Notes: a model not told the origin generated them from the letters alone. A stretch of 64,000 nt of DNA from Paramecium tetraurelia (GCF_000165425.1 NW_001799641.1:129027-193026), one strand, 5' to 3'; positions 49,328 through 62,500 are shown, counted from the stretch's first letter. Translations and numbers: made by a program.

Positions 49328-50988
49328 TCAAACATTCTGTTATAAAATTTGTAATAATTTGATTTGAAGCTATTCGTTTCCAACATTTACTACTTAATAA
49401 ATTGAACATTCAGTATCAGAAGAATTTATTATCAATTATTATTCTGAAACTGTTTTTTATTGAAATCTGGCATTATAAATTATTGAATTTATAGCCCCAT
49501 AACAATAATGCTAAAATTAATACTAGTTTTAAGATTAACATTCGATACACTTTATAAAATAGCTTAACATTTTTTTATTAGGATAGCATTTTGCATAGAC
49601 TCTGATATTCAATATTTATAGATTTTTATCAATTGTATATGTGAATGTTCCTTAAGTAACTACTTATTAATTAGTTTCTAATAGATTGATTTCCATAGGA
49701 ATCCTTTCATGTGACTTTGGATCTTTAATTTAAGTAATTCGGATGGTTATACCCAACATAGGAGAAGCTTTTAATACGTATAATGAGTACGATAAATGCA
49801 TAAGCTATTGTAAAAGACCCATTCCCTTATACATACAGAACAATCAGTTTTTAAAGGACCTAGACATTGTTTACAACCATAATAACAGTTTTATGCAATA
49901 TATATATTAAATGCCCTTATTCCCCAATAAGCATCTGTAGTTGCTACATTATGATTGGTCTACATTGTTATTTTACATGATGATGATGAATGAGGTAAAG
50001 TAACTGCAATGTTAAATATACTTTCTAATCCAGTGGATCCACAAATAGAGTAAGAACCTGTAGTTCCTAAAACAATTTACTTTTAAATTTAATCGTCTAC
50101 CAGTAACTCAAAGTTTTCATTATTCCATGTATCAATTTTCCAAAGTTATACACTTATTTAAATTTAATAATGAAAAATCAAGTTTTGTATAATTTTTTCT
50201 AACTTATCACTTGGTGCTAAGTTAAGGTATCCTCCAACAAGATCAAAACTTACACATTTATATGTTGAAGGTTAGATATTATCATTTTTCAACCATCCAT
50301 CAAGCAAGATTGATTCATGCCACAGCGATAAAATACCAGTCCATTAATAACAATTATTATAATCATTGTCTGAACAAAATAAACAACCCAAAGGACATCT
50401 TACTATAGATAATGTAAAATCTCTAAATGCCCAACTTTCCTTTAATATTATTACATTTTACTGAATGGGCTGTCTCATCCAGATTAGTAGTCATAATTAA
50501 GAATAATGATTCAGAGATATGATTCATTATAATTGTAACAGGCACACCTATCTCATTCCTATTAATTTAATTCGATCCACAAAGTTAGGTCCCATCATCG
50601 TATAAAAATTATTTTTGCCGAGATACATCATCCGCAAAAAAATAAACATATTCAGCATTCCAACTATCAATTCTAAATTTTATACGAGAAATACTTCCAA
50701 AATTCAAAAGTAACGTTGATTTAATAATGAGGAGGTAAAGAAAAGTGTTTAGATACTGTTGTATTAGGTCCAAATGAGTTATATCCTCCAAACAATCTAG
50801 TGCCATTACATGTAGAAAATAATATTCCATTAAAATTATTAAGTACAATCCAGCCTAAATAATTTAATTTGTAAATAACCCGATGCATCCATTGTGTTAG
50901 AATCTTGAAAGCTTTTGTATATAATATCCCATTGTTCTTATGTGCTAGCTAAAGAGAATAAGAAGAAAATAAATATATTTAGTGTCAT
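49328..50988 (-). CDS. Secreted two-module cysteine-rich protein, copy G
   Basis: 522 aa, intact. Signal peptide MTLNIFIFFLFSLASTQ. Module 1: STCNGTRLFGGYNSFGPNTT, FSLPPHYQINVTFEFWKIDS, ESWAFRDFTLSIVRC, PLGCLFCSDNDYNNC. Module 2: KCVSFDLVGGYLNLAPSDKL, QISVQLWKIDTWNNENFELL, SYSICGSTGLESI, AYWGIRAFNIYIAQNC. C-terminal domain: IPMEINLLETNQQVVTQGTF, NSSDTECSIYQVVNVGNEQL. Introns of 25, 22, 22 (GTAAAATG...AAAG) and 23 nt (GTACTC...AAAG) leave 523 codons. Module 1 has WAFRDF where the other copies have WG-RDF, and CPLGC for CPSGC. The last Cys-rich element is altered (CYYGCKQC, CSVCIREW). Confidence 0.85.
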
Positions 50989-51955
50989 TTATTTTAATAT
51001 AATTGAAATATTAAAAACTATATAATCAATATAAATTAATAATGTTAGAGGCGTTATAACATCCTTTATACCTACTGTTTTATTGTAGATAAATTCTAAG
51101 GTACAAACGATTCCTCTTTAACTTCAAGATTGATAATATGATTTTAATTAGTAGATAAAATTCAGAATAGGAAGATAAGATTATAGTATATCAAAAAAGA
51201 ACCTAACGCCTAGGATAGAACAAAGAAATTAAAAAGTGAGTAAGAATTTATATATACCCCTTTAGGCATGTGATGGTTAAAAATGATAAAATACACACAA
51301 ACGTATATATTAGTTTATGTTAGGTAAAATTAAAAATCTTTAGTTCCCTTATATTTAACTATTCTTATTTTAATGTCTCAACCATTAAAAACTAGACTAT
51401 GGATATTCTTAATTTGCAAATAGTTTATAAATTTTATAAATGAATACATTTTAAAGCTGGTTTAATTTGAAAATTTTCCCTCAGAAGGAGCGATAATATG
51501 AATTAAAGATAAATTTAAAGATAAGATCATAAACTATAAAAGCAACCTTCTTACTCAATAACTATTTGCATTAACAAGTAATACTATCTGAATTTATAGC
51601 ATTTAAATGAACAAGCAAGACTCATCTTGATTCTAGAACTGATTGCTGGTTGGTTCGATATTGAACCATTTCGAGATTAAATTTCATTTAAAACTCTATA
51701 AATTAAATTTAGATAAGAAAAATAACAAAAATAAAGAATGAACAATAGTTTAGAATGTAAAACAGCTTTTACATTCTAAAATAAGATGTTAATAAACCTA
51801 AGAACTAATCCAAAATCGAAGAAATTAATGGCAAAGTAACAGATTATTATTTTTCTGAAATAGGAAAGTTTAGCAAGATTTAGTAATATTAAATTTGGAA
51901 AAAAAACCTTTGAATAACGTGCTCTAAATTTTTGTTATATTGAAAATTATATTAT
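50989..51955. repeat. Spacer between copies G and H
   Basis: Contains blocks shared with 41940-42430 (for example the roughly 51640-51700 stretch) and with 49190-49300 (51840-51950). No gene supported. Confidence 0.5.
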
Positions 51956-52543
51956 ACTTAAATAGTCTGTTCAATGTTTACAATTAGAAGGACAATCTAC
52001 AATTAATAATGTAAAATCTCTGATTCCCAAAATTTCATTTAATACTTGTGATATTTTGCATCATTAGGAGCTTGATTAACATTTGGAGTTATTATAAAAA
52101 TTAATGGTTTTGATATTTGATTTATATTAAATGTATTTAGGTCAATCAAATCATTTTTGCTTCCACATCCACTTTAATCCGTTGCTCTCTGTCCAATTAT
52201 AACTTTTTGACCTTAATTTATTATCTACGATTACATATACAAATTCATTATCCCAATATCCAATCTACTTTTATTTTAGAAATTCTTCAAAAATTCAAAA
52301 GTTACTTTGATTTAATGATGAGGAGGCAAAGAAACATATCTAGATATTATTGTATTTGCTCCAAATGTGTCAGCTCCTCCAAATAATCTAAAATCGTTGT
52401 ACGTAGAAAATAAGCTTCCATAATTTTTGTTACTTAATATCCACAATATTTTTGTATATTTATATAATTACATATTTTGATTAATTCTAATGTCTTTAGT
52501 GCAGTTAGGCATAATAAGATTAAAGGAATATATTTAGTTTCAT
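51956..52543 (-). pseudogene. 5'-half remnant of the Cys-rich family, copy H
   Basis: From an ATG at 52543 the sequence follows module 1 of the family: signal-peptide-like start, GGA-TFGANTIISRYVSLPPH-like segment, then a FEF-like stretch and WGIRDF-like end near 51990. Homology stops after the CPS-CK segment near 51960, so module 2 and the C-terminal domain are missing. Several small indels break the frame. Clearly a truncated, dead copy. Confidence 0.7.
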
Positions 52544-53862
52544 CAATTTTAATTTAATTTTTGCATTTAGTTTTTTGATTCTTAATCTTCAGTTAAAATG
52601 GAATGTTAAAGAAAGATTTTTTTTTGTAATTTTAAACTTATTAGGAATAATATCTTTAAGAATTTTTTATTCGTTATTCATTTATAAACAAGATTCGTTG
52701 ATCCAATACTTTTAATTAAAATTATTAATCAATTATATTTATATATAAGACCAAACACAATTACGTATATGCCTTAGTATATTTGATTGTTGAAGTAAGA
52801 TTGAAATGAATTATTTAATTCGTATTAATTCACAACTACTACTTATATTAAATTTAAAAAGTAACCGCATAATTATACACTTATATTTAAACTTTATTCT
52901 CAAAACAATTAATAGTATTTTGGGCCTGGAACTTTCCCAACTAAACATTATTCAAAAAAACAAAATTGTGAATAATTGTTTTCCTATTTATATTCATAAT
53001 AATAAAGCCAATTTTGTTTTACGATGCTTTCTCTTATTAATTTTATATATAATTCAATAATTTTTAAGTATTATTTGGAACCTTAATTTTTCGTTTGCAT
53101 CAGCAATATTTCAATTAACTATTTGGATATCTATTAGCAAATGATAAATTCTTCAGGTTTAACTAATACTAGTGCTCGCTTTAGTGCTAATATTGTATGC
53201 TAAGGTTGTAATTCAAATTTCCATCTTAAAGGCCATTTTCAAATTGTTGTTTTCTTTTTTGAGAGGTTCAAAATCATTGCGATTATATAATTTTTCTAAT
53301 ACTTATGTATTTTCTATTTCTTCTGGGTGAATGTCAAACATCAATTCATAATTTCATCTGTTTCAATTGTTGGAAACAGTTGATAAATACAAAAACGTAT
53401 TTATCAATGAATAATTATTTTTTATAGACATAATTAAATTGGCTTTATTTAATATAGTAAAAAGGTGGTTGTTAGCCAATTTGGAAAATTTATTTTTTAA
53501 ATTTAGTATTAATTTCTTAATTTCTATGTGAAAAATAAAACAGTATTGATGTTCTTTATTTTGTTGATGAAGTTGAATAAGGATTACGGAATAGGTAAAT
53601 TATATTTTTAGATATTATAATTACAAAGAAATATAGAATAACTTTAAAGTGAGTTTTAATTCTAAGATCTCTAATTCAGAAATGTCAGATGGAGTTTATT
53701 AAAATTTATATGCTTATGTAGATAATAATGGAGATAAATTCAATTTCCAGTTAAAATTCTAACAATTAACCTTTCTAGAGTACTTTACAAAAAAGCAATT
53801 AGAAGCAATAAATTATTAATTGCATTAAATAAAAATAAAAAAAATTTACTTAGAATCTATTC
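52544..53862. other. Spacer with coding-like scraps
   Basis: 52544-52900 matches 42770-43100. On the minus strand 53230-53290 a scrap (NNNLKMAFKM) resembles the 12170-12550 ORF and its upstream reading. On the plus strand 53540-53860, two overlapping readings look faintly coding (IDVLYFVDEVEQGLRNR; MSDGVYQNLYAYVDNNGDKF), but I cannot join them by a plausible intron. They may be a lost gene or upstream exons of the next gene. The forward opening at 52806-53060 is not convincing. Confidence 0.4.
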
Positions 53863-55490
53863 ATGGAAAATTAAAACGAAAATCCAGTAGAGACTAAAGG
53901 GTAAGTGGAAATTTCTCAAAATCTATAAAACTAAGAGTCTTAATTAAATAATGAAGACAATGAAGTTAATACTAAACCTGAAGAGTTGGAAGAGAAAAGT
54001 GAGAAAGAGAAAGTTGATAATTAATCAAAAATTGATCAATAGATCAATAATTAGTTAATAGAGGTTGAAAATCAAGAAGAGAACGAATTATAATAATAAA
54101 AATAAAACCCAGTGTTAATTGGATAAGACAACTTAAATATCTAAGAATATTTAGAGAAATAGTTAGAAAGATATAAAAAAATCGAAGCTTAATGTGTATA
54201 ATAAAAGGATAAGAAGGTTATTAAACGTATAATGTCCACACTTGAAGGTCAGTTGGAAAAATTGAAACTTAATAATTTAGATCAAATAACGAATGATATC
54301 AGCAACTTCGGTGGGATTAGTTTAATTAAAGAACTTGAATAAACAGAAGAGTCTTTCTTTTCTTAATCTAAGATATAAGTTCATCTAAAGGAAATTTATA
54401 AGTTTTATTCTAAAATATTCTATGTCAGAGGTCCATCAGATGATTTCACAAGAATCAATCATGAATCCCAAACATTAACAGAGGGTAAATTTATGATATT
54501 TTGTCGACAATTTGGATTGATAGATGAAAAAATCCATCACATTAAGACTTAATCAAGCCATTCCAAATCAAATAGAATTTTAAATGATGTATTCGCAACC
54601 AAGCCTAATAAATTGGTTCCTGCTTCATAAATGAGTCATCTTTAAGAATAAATGCGAATACTATCTTTTAAAGAACTTGTATATTAATATACTTTATATA
54701 TTAGAATCTACTATTTAGGAGAATTAATCAAAATTAAAATGAAATTACCTTTATAAATTTTGTCCTTTTATTGAAAGAACTCTCTAAACTCATGTATAAG
54801 GATTAAACAAGAGCTGAGATTAAATTATTTTAATACATGGAAGTAGATTCAACTTAGTTTAAAAAAAAAATGAAATCCTTGAATATTCCATTTGAATCAA
54901 AAGATGCAAAAGGTTTTAGAAAACCTGAGGGATTATAATTATAAAGGTTTATAAATTATTCTACTGATGAACTTAAATCGAAAAGAATTTTGGTGGAAGA
55001 ATGGAAAAATGTAAAAAAATAAGAATTAAGGGATAAAATAATATCATAAGCAGATAATTCAAGATCTAAATCTATATTTTTTGAACCATCTTACATTAAA
55101 ACTAATAATTATAGGGAAAGAAAATTACGAATGATCGGTCTAGATGCAAATTCTAACTAGGTTGTAAATTGGGAGAAATTGGATAAGTTAGATCCTAAAC
55201 TTCTATTACATGAGGAATTCAAACCTGAAGATTTAATAGAGGAAGATGAAGATGAGGATGACAAGTATTATTTACGAAGTTATGGCTTATCAAGATAAAA
55301 AAATGAGGATGTGAAGAAGTATGAATATATGATTATGATTTATAGAATATCTTCAATAGATCAGAAATTATTAAAATATCAATTAAAAACTGAATCTACC
55401 AAAAGGTGTATCTCAAACATTTCAAAAATAGAATAAAAGTTTGAAGGTAAATCTTCTTACCTAAAACTGCCTAGATTATAGAAGAAATGA
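53863..55490 (+). CDS. Acidic coiled-coil protein, 533 aa
   Basis: Starts MENQNENPVETKGQVEISQN. The first about 110 residues are Glu/Gln/Asn-rich and coiled (EELEEKSEKEKVDNQSKIDQ). The middle is more globular (SQTLTEGKFMIFCRQFGLID, NEITFINFVLLLKELSKLMY, SDDFTRINHE). An acidic patch (EEDEDEDDKYYLRSYG) lies near residue 455. One 26 nt intron (GTATATT...TATTAG) leaves exactly 534 codons. The arrangement suggests a ciliary or cytoskeletal protein, which is a guess; no family recognised. An upstream in-frame exon cannot be excluded. Confidence 0.75.
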
Positions 55491-55974
55491 AACTATAATA
55501 TATAAAGTTTTTATAATTTATAATTAAAGAAAATATAATATATCTAGCAATTCATAGAATAAAAATGAATTTTCAAAGGAAAATAGATAGGTAGCTGATA
55601 CTGGATGCATTAGACACATTCTGTATAAAAGGTTTAGATTAGTTTGTTATTGTGTGAATATAAAATTAATAAGTTGGTGGATTTTACATCAGTGCATATC
55701 TATACTCTATCTATGATTTGAGATTAAAAATCTTGTATTTCACTCATCTAAGTTTACCAATGTTTAATGTTCAAGTTTAAGATCTGGTATAAGAGTATAA
55801 TTTCTGTGATTATTGTTTATATATATGCATACGTGCAGTTATTTAATATATATATATCTATTGACCTATTTTCAATTGCATATCATTTATATCACCAATG
55901 AGTACACACAAATAAAAATATATGAATATATGATTCTTGATTTTCCAAAGAAAAAGTGATTTATATATATTAAT
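55491..55974. other. Intergenic region upstream of phosphatase gene
   Basis: 484 bp, AT-rich, with a TATATATATA run near 55845-55860. A reverse opening at 55858-56058 is antisense to the next gene's start. No gene seen. Confidence 0.45.
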
Positions 55975-57611
55975 ATGGATAAATTGTATAATTCTTTGGC
56001 TCCAAAATTCAAAGGGATAGCAAACTCCTACAAAAGCTTGGCCTCTCAGACCAAACAAATTGCTTCAAATACAATAGATAAATTAAGCAAACAAGCAATT
56101 TAAGGAGACATCGTGGCAATAAGCAATAGATTATTTTGGATGGAGTATCCATCCAATGATAAAATAGAAAAATTATCGAGTTATTTAAACACTAACCATC
56201 AGAATCATTACTATATTTGGAATGTTGGAGAAAGAGAGTTTACGACAGAATGGTTTTGCAATTAAGTAGAGTGAAAAAGTAAGTAGGTTGCCAATCATTC
56301 ACATCCAGGATATCCATGTCCACCATTGATCGAGCTCTTGATGATTTGCAAAAACATAATCTATTTTCTAAGTAGTGATAGGAACAATATTGCAATTGTG
56401 TGTTGCCAAGAAACAAGGGGTAGAAGTATCATGGTAATATCATCATTGTTGGCTATTATGGGTGCTGGCTATGTAATTTACAATATTATAAAATGATAGC
56501 CAGGCGAATGTTTATTAAGAGTATGTGAAAAAACAAACACCAAAGACTTTTAGGCCTTGTTTCCATCTTAACATTAATATATTACGTATGTTGGGAATGT
56601 TTTAAATGGTCTTAAATTAAATAGTTCTTGTTTGAGATTAATATCTATTGTTATATCTGGTATTCCTAAAGTGTAAAATTGTACTATGTTCAGACCATAT
56701 ATTTAATTATTCAAGAATGATAAACCAATATTTAATTCTTTGACTGATGGTGAATTAAAAAATTATTAATAAGGGGATTTGAGTTGCATTTTTGATCTTA
56801 AAGGAATCGAAGTAAAAATATTATCAATTTCTTATAATAGCTTTCAGATGATATTTTAATTAGATGCAAACACTTTGAGAATAACAAAACTAGAGTGGCT
56901 TTATTCAGAGTGATGTTTAATTGTTCATTTTTATTTGACAATGTTCTTAGAGTGTGGGATAGAGAATTAGATAAGAGTCCATAAATGAAAACAGAAAAAG
57001 ATTTTTTTGTTGATTTTATTTTTGAAAGAGGAAATTAGAAATCATTCTAAACTGCAGATAGACCTTAAACTTTTAGTAATGATACCAAGTCATCTAATTA
57101 ATTATTATTATAAATTGTATAGGAATGCAAAGGATTAGTAGTAAAAGAAAAACATGTTATTGATGGATTGGAAGTACAAGAATAATAACAAAAAACAAAA
57201 GAAGAAGTATTCAGTTTAGGAAATGAAACAGAGAAAAAAGATAATGAAGATTCAGATGAAAAGTTGCCATAATTAAAACAATAATAAAATAATAGAAGTC
57301 CACAAGACAACATTCAGCCATAATAATTATTTACAGAATAAGTTAAAAATCCGCCTTAATAGTAATAAGAATAGTCAGTATCACCTAAATAATAATAGTA
57401 ATAAGTATAATAGGAATAAAAGGAATAAAAGGAAACCCTCAATTAATAGTAAGTTAAATAAAAAGATAATTTGTCTGACGAGAGTGAAGATGATGATGAA
57501 TAATTAGTTGCTAAATTTGAACAAAAGATCTAAACAAAAACAGGAGATAGTGACGAAGATTGTGATGATTTCTTAGATAATTTAATTAAGTAAGGAGATA
57601 AGCAAGAATGA
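55975..57611 (+). CDS. PTEN/auxilin-like phosphatase domain with C2 domain
   Basis: 519 aa. After a helical N-terminus, a tensin-type phosphatase domain reads AISNRLFWMEYPSNDKIEKL, NHYYIWNVGEREF, NHSHPGYPCPPLIELLMICK, then the active-site loop CCQETRGRSIMV. The Cys-x5-Arg core is kept, but the usual HC is CC and the loop glycine is absent, so activity is uncertain. A C2 domain follows (GIELSDDILIRCKHF, KTRVALFRVMFNCSFLFDNV, DFFVDFIFERGNQKSF). The tail is long, Gln-rich and acidic, and ends DDFLDNLIKQGDKQE. Introns of 21, 27 and 29 nt leave exactly 520 codons. The closest layout is auxilin/GAK or PTEN; no J-domain and no kinase domain are present. It acts on phosphoinositides if active. Confidence 0.85.
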
Positions 57612-57659
57612 TATAAGAAATTAGTAATTCCAATTGATAATATTATTAATATATTATTA

Positions 57660-58397
57660 ATGTAAAAATTCCATTTGTTTCTAATAGTTGCAGTGTTCAG
57701 TTGTGATATAGATGAAGCTGCAAAAGCCTTCAAATCTAAACAAATTAGAGATCCCATATTTCCATACACAAAGAATCCTTATGAAATTGTTGATCCTAAT
57801 TATCTATAAAAGGTGTCGGATAACTTAAAAGATACCACTAGTGTGTGTGCTATTAAATATGATGACTACGAAAAGCAAATGTAATCAGACCTTAATTTTA
57901 GATATCATTTAAAACAATTTAATTCAAAGGAAGAAGCAGAAGAGAATTAATTCATTGTGACTCATTAAGGAAAATGTGGTGCATGCTCTACTTTGTAAGA
58001 TTTAGCTGTTTATCTTACAACTGATTTGACTAGACCAGTAAGAAAGTGTGGTTTAATGTATGGATTGTCATAACATTATCTATTAAAATGTATCAAGGGA
58101 TTAGGATTCACAGATACATGTGCTTAAGTTTGGTTGTACAACACTTTAAATACAAAAAAATCATGTTTTTGGCCTTGTATGTAATAAATTCATCCTAATT
58201 CTAAAAGTACATCTTTTCTGACAAATGAAGATTTCGTAAAAAATGGAAAGCTAAACAAATGTTTGTAATGTGACGAAGATATCTCTGGACCTATATTTAA
58301 ATATGAATCTGGAAGAACTAGACGAAACTCAGGCATTAAATCAGAAATTGATAGACCAGATGATTAAATTTATGACATCACACATTGTTATTATTGA
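57660..58397 (+). CDS. Secreted protein with CGACS motif, 245 aa
   Basis: Single exon, 48 bp after the phosphatase gene on the same strand. Signal peptide MQKFHLFLIVAVFSCDI. The conserved-looking core is VTHQGKCGACSTLQDLAVYL, TTDLTRPVRKCG, CIKGLGFTDTCAQVWLYNTL, KKSCFWPCMQQIH, then a C-terminal CLQCDEDISGPIFKYESGRT, REN-like region and DITHCYY. About ten Cys suggest disulfides in a secretory compartment. I recall similar CG-CS-L-DL-VY proteins in algae and oomycetes, but cannot name a function. Intact. Confidence 0.8.
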
Positions 58398-58436
58398 GCA
58401 GGATAACGCAATTATTATTAATAATTATCTTTAATA

Positions 58437-59517
58437 TCATGCTTCTGGAACAAATTCTCCTAATCCTACTAATTTTGCCAAGTACTTTCCGTATTTTGTT
58501 AAAAAAGTAGACAATTTCGGTGTATGCGATTCAACCTTAAGGGCAAATAAATCTGAAATAGTCAAATAAATGAATCCATTATCTGCGGCTGCCTAAATAA
58601 CTGATGATTGATTACTTCCATAATAGCATTTACTTATTTTGTACGATTGATAGGTAATTATAATTCTTCCTAGGCCAAGGTCTGAAATTCCTCTCCAAAT
58701 ATCATCTAATTCTTGATGACTTATGGTAATTCATCAGTTGATCTGAATCTCAAATCCATATCTAAATTCTTAAAATGTTTTAAGAATGCCAAAGGAGGAG
58801 ACTCCAAGGCTTCTTTATCGATTCCTTCAACGAATTTTTCTATTCCTTGATAAAAGTTCTTCGTCAAATATAAATTCAATTCAGCTCTTTTTATTATTTA
58901 TAAATATTGTTTACCTAATTTGTTTCAAGAATGCTGCTCCCACTCTCTCTCCTTTAGATACAGCTTATACCAATTCTTCAAAATCATAGTTTGCGTCAAA
59001 TTCAAAGTTTAAATAATTATCTTACTTCTTTACCATCTCTCTTAATCCTTAAGTTACTAAAATCAATTACCATTTTCTAAAATCACTTCAAGACTTCCTT
59101 TCAGTTTACTTTCTTCATCCTCTCTAAGTTTAATGCTGAAATAAACATAGGTTTCATCTGAGTGAATCTTACATTCAAAGGCCTCAAATCGAGCTAATGA
59201 TTCAATATTAACATATTATACGTCTATCCTTTATTTTTTATATTGATTCAATCAAGGCTTCCTTTTTGCCTGGTTAATATCGGAGGAAACAAACAAGAGC
59301 CCAGTCAATATCTATATGATCTCCAACTATATTCTTGAGTGTATCATATTAATCTATTGCCTTTTACTCATTAAAGTGGACTTCAGCTCTCAATTAGAAA
59401 TGCAATTCATTACCTAAAGGAAACTGGACCTTTTTCAAAATCGTCACCAAAAGCAACTCCAATTCGAGACTGCTCGTAATTAGATTATAATGGATTATCC
59501 TGTTTAACTTAATTCAT
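58437..59517 (-). CDS. Hypothetical protein with five small introns, 317 aa
   Basis: Starts MNQVKQDNPLQSNYEQSRIG. Further segments: WALVCFLRYQPGKKEALIES, DETYVYFSIKLREDEESKLK, LNFEFDANYDFEELVQAVSK, FYQGIEKFVEGIDKEALESP, GFIYLTISDLFALKVESHTP, ending LAKLVGLGEFVPEA. Introns of 25, 28, 23, 28 and 23 nt leave exactly 318 codons; three end in AAG or GAG. Soluble, mixed alpha/beta; no family recognised. It starts 20 bp after the stop of the upstream same-strand gene. Confidence 0.75.
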
Positions 59518-59537
59518 ATTAATTATACACAAAAAAA

Positions 59538-62500
59538 TCACAATTTTTTTTATGTTAATAAACCCATCGATTTATTTAGGTATCGTTTAGGTGATAATAA
59601 TAGTAAGGCAGCCTAGCATGTTTCGATTGAATCTTTTTGCATCTTTAAGATTAGATTCCCCAAGAAACCTATAATACAAAAACCAGCTACACCCACACTC
59701 AAAGTGAAAATTAACAGTGTTTGTTTGTAGAAATTCAAAGACTGATCAAACTGTTAATAGGCAGTATCAATTATTTACTTCTGAGCCTTGATTATTAATT
59801 CACTTCCATAATCTATATAAATTAAGTGTTCTTAGCTCTAATAAAATTCGAAAAGAGTCTCCTATGAATTTTTCGCATTTTGGTCATCAAAAAAGTAAGG
59901 ATATTAAGATATGATTTTGTCAACTTAAGTCAATAAAGATTTCAACCCTTATTAATAGTATGGCAGTAGCCAAGGATTTAAGGTTATAGCATCCGTTGAT
60001 TCACAATCAATGCCAATTCCAATCTCACAAATATTGTTCTAATTTATAGTATCGAGATTAAATTTCAAATTATTATCGATAAGTGCTGAAAAGAATTCAT
60101 TTGAATATTGTTAAAAATAATCTGTTGTATCACCACTTAGCACTTACGCATAGGTTTAATAAGTTTATACCGACATGACATTATCGAATAGTAAATCATT
60201 CACACTTGAAAATGCTACTAAATCCATATTATTGATTAAATTAATCACTGACGATTAAACTAATTTGAATTTAAATAGGATTTCTACATTGGATAACAGA
60301 TCCTTTGATAGAATAAAAATAACTAAGAAGATTATTAAAAAGTAAGCTAAAATAACAAATAATCCAACCATTAATATCACAAAGTATTTTACCTATCTCA
60401 TTTATGATTTCTTCAATTTCTCCATCAAATTATACTTATTCTTCTTATTCGATGATGAGACTGCTCCTTAACTTATGTCTGTATGCATTTCTCTCCCTGG
60501 AGTAATTGCATTTGTTCTATGCTCTCTAGTAATCTCGAACATTTGAGATTCTTAAACAAAATCAATCAACATCCATTCATAAATAGATTTTTTGAAGATA
60601 TTCACAACAGTTTCATATATTTCAATTTCATCATTTACTTCATTTGATTACAATTTAATAATTTCCTTGTAAAATGTACGATGACTCTTTCTTAATTTTC
60701 CAATTAATGGAATGTGTGAAAACTATAAAATCATAACCAAAAAGAAGATGACTACCATATAAACGATTAAGAGAGTTTAATATGTATTTTCATTAGACAC
60801 CTTATCATCAAAACAGTAATCATAAGCCTTTTGTGGTAATTATCCAATCCCCTCAAGATTTGCAACAGATGCTAATGTTAAAGAGGAATTATATTTGAAA
60901 TTAACTCTTGTTTCATTTTATTTTAGCCGATAGAATTAACCAAGAGTAAACTGAATTATTTATTACAGTGTTGGTTTTATTTACACCTTATCTTCTATAT
61001 CATAAAACAAGTCTAAGCTAACTTACACTTGATTGATTTCAATAATTTAACTACTTGAGATATCTATCAGCTACTACAATTCAGAAAAGATTTGTTTTTC
61101 ATAAAATTACTTTAAAATATCAATATTATCTATTTGCAGTAAATCTGACAATTCCAAACGATATAAACTATGAGTAATTTGAGAGTATGATTTTTAGGTT
61201 GCTATCATTAATTCAAGCAAATCGTAGCATTCACTTAGATTATATTATTTTTATACGGCAACAGAAATCAGAATGATGTAACTTACTATTAAAATAAATG
61301 TTGTAATCAACAGATATTTTTGAATTTTGTATGAGTTTGGATTTTTCATATCTGAAGTTTTCTATTAAACAACCTTATATTGAGAATCAAATAGTTTTAA
61401 ACCGTCAGAATATTTGACTTAAAACTCTTCAAAGATCTGCTATTAAGACCCTTTACTCTCTACAGGTATTTTAGATTCATTATCATTAAAAAAGTCTTGC
61501 TGTTTCTTTTTTTGATTAATCCTGGCCAAAGCTTTGAAAGCAATCTCTTTTTCAGGAAACTTCAAATTTGAATAAGATCCCTTAAATTATATTTCTTCTC
61601 TACTATGATCTGAATTCACAGTAACTTAACTCTTCTTTTTTTGACCTCCCTAAGTTTTGGTATCTTTTTCTAATAAAGGCTTACTCTATCTTGATCTACC
61701 GCTTAAAAGCATTCCTTCAGACTTACCATCTTATCTTGGACTGTATATTTAATCAGTTTGTAAAATCTGATTATTTTCTACAAAATAAATGTCTTCATAA
61801 TAATGTGAAGGATGAGATGGGAAATTGTAATTGATGATTTCTCCTTCATGTACACTTCTTTATTCACTTATATTCCCTTATATGCTCATGGAATCTTCTA
61901 CCTCTGATCTTTATTCTAATAGCAACTTCTTTTATTAATAATTTTAGTATGTCTATTTGATTGTCTCTCTTAATTATCTTTTGTATCCCTTTTCAGTATT
62001 CAATAATTGTTAATCATTCACAATTAATTCGATTACAAACATCTATTGTTTATGATCAGTATCATTTTTCTTATAACGATATTCCTCATAAAAGACTGAA
62101 TAAACAACAGGAATAGGATTGAAATCTTGGGGTGTAAATTTCTCAATGTATTTTGAATATCTATCTTAGTATATTTTTTCAGCCCTTGTTTTTAATTACT
62201 CACTATCTTCTTCACTGCTAATGGTTTGTTTTTCAGGTATAGATGATTTGGATGAGGGTCTCCCTTAACTCTTCTGCATTTCTGATTGTCTTGTCTATCC
62301 AAATAATAATGCTTGATGTCTTTTCAAGTGTTCCTCATAGAAGAATACACATAACTTCTCATCAAAAATAGTGACCACTTAAACCAAACTTTATTGATCA
62401 CTCTCTTGATATTCACTTCTTTATCCTCCTCTATATGCACTCCCAGATGAAAAGTTATTTGATTAGACTCTTAGATCATCAACAATCTTTGTAATTACCT

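Noticed and set aside
52806-53060. Plus-strand 84-codon ORF rich in Leu, Ile and Asn
   Set aside because: Its composition is that of random AT-rich DNA; it lies in a spacer that is homologous to 42770-43100, where no equivalent frame exists.
58786-58989. Plus-strand 67-codon ORF
   Set aside because: Lies antisense within the five-intron gene at 58437-59517.
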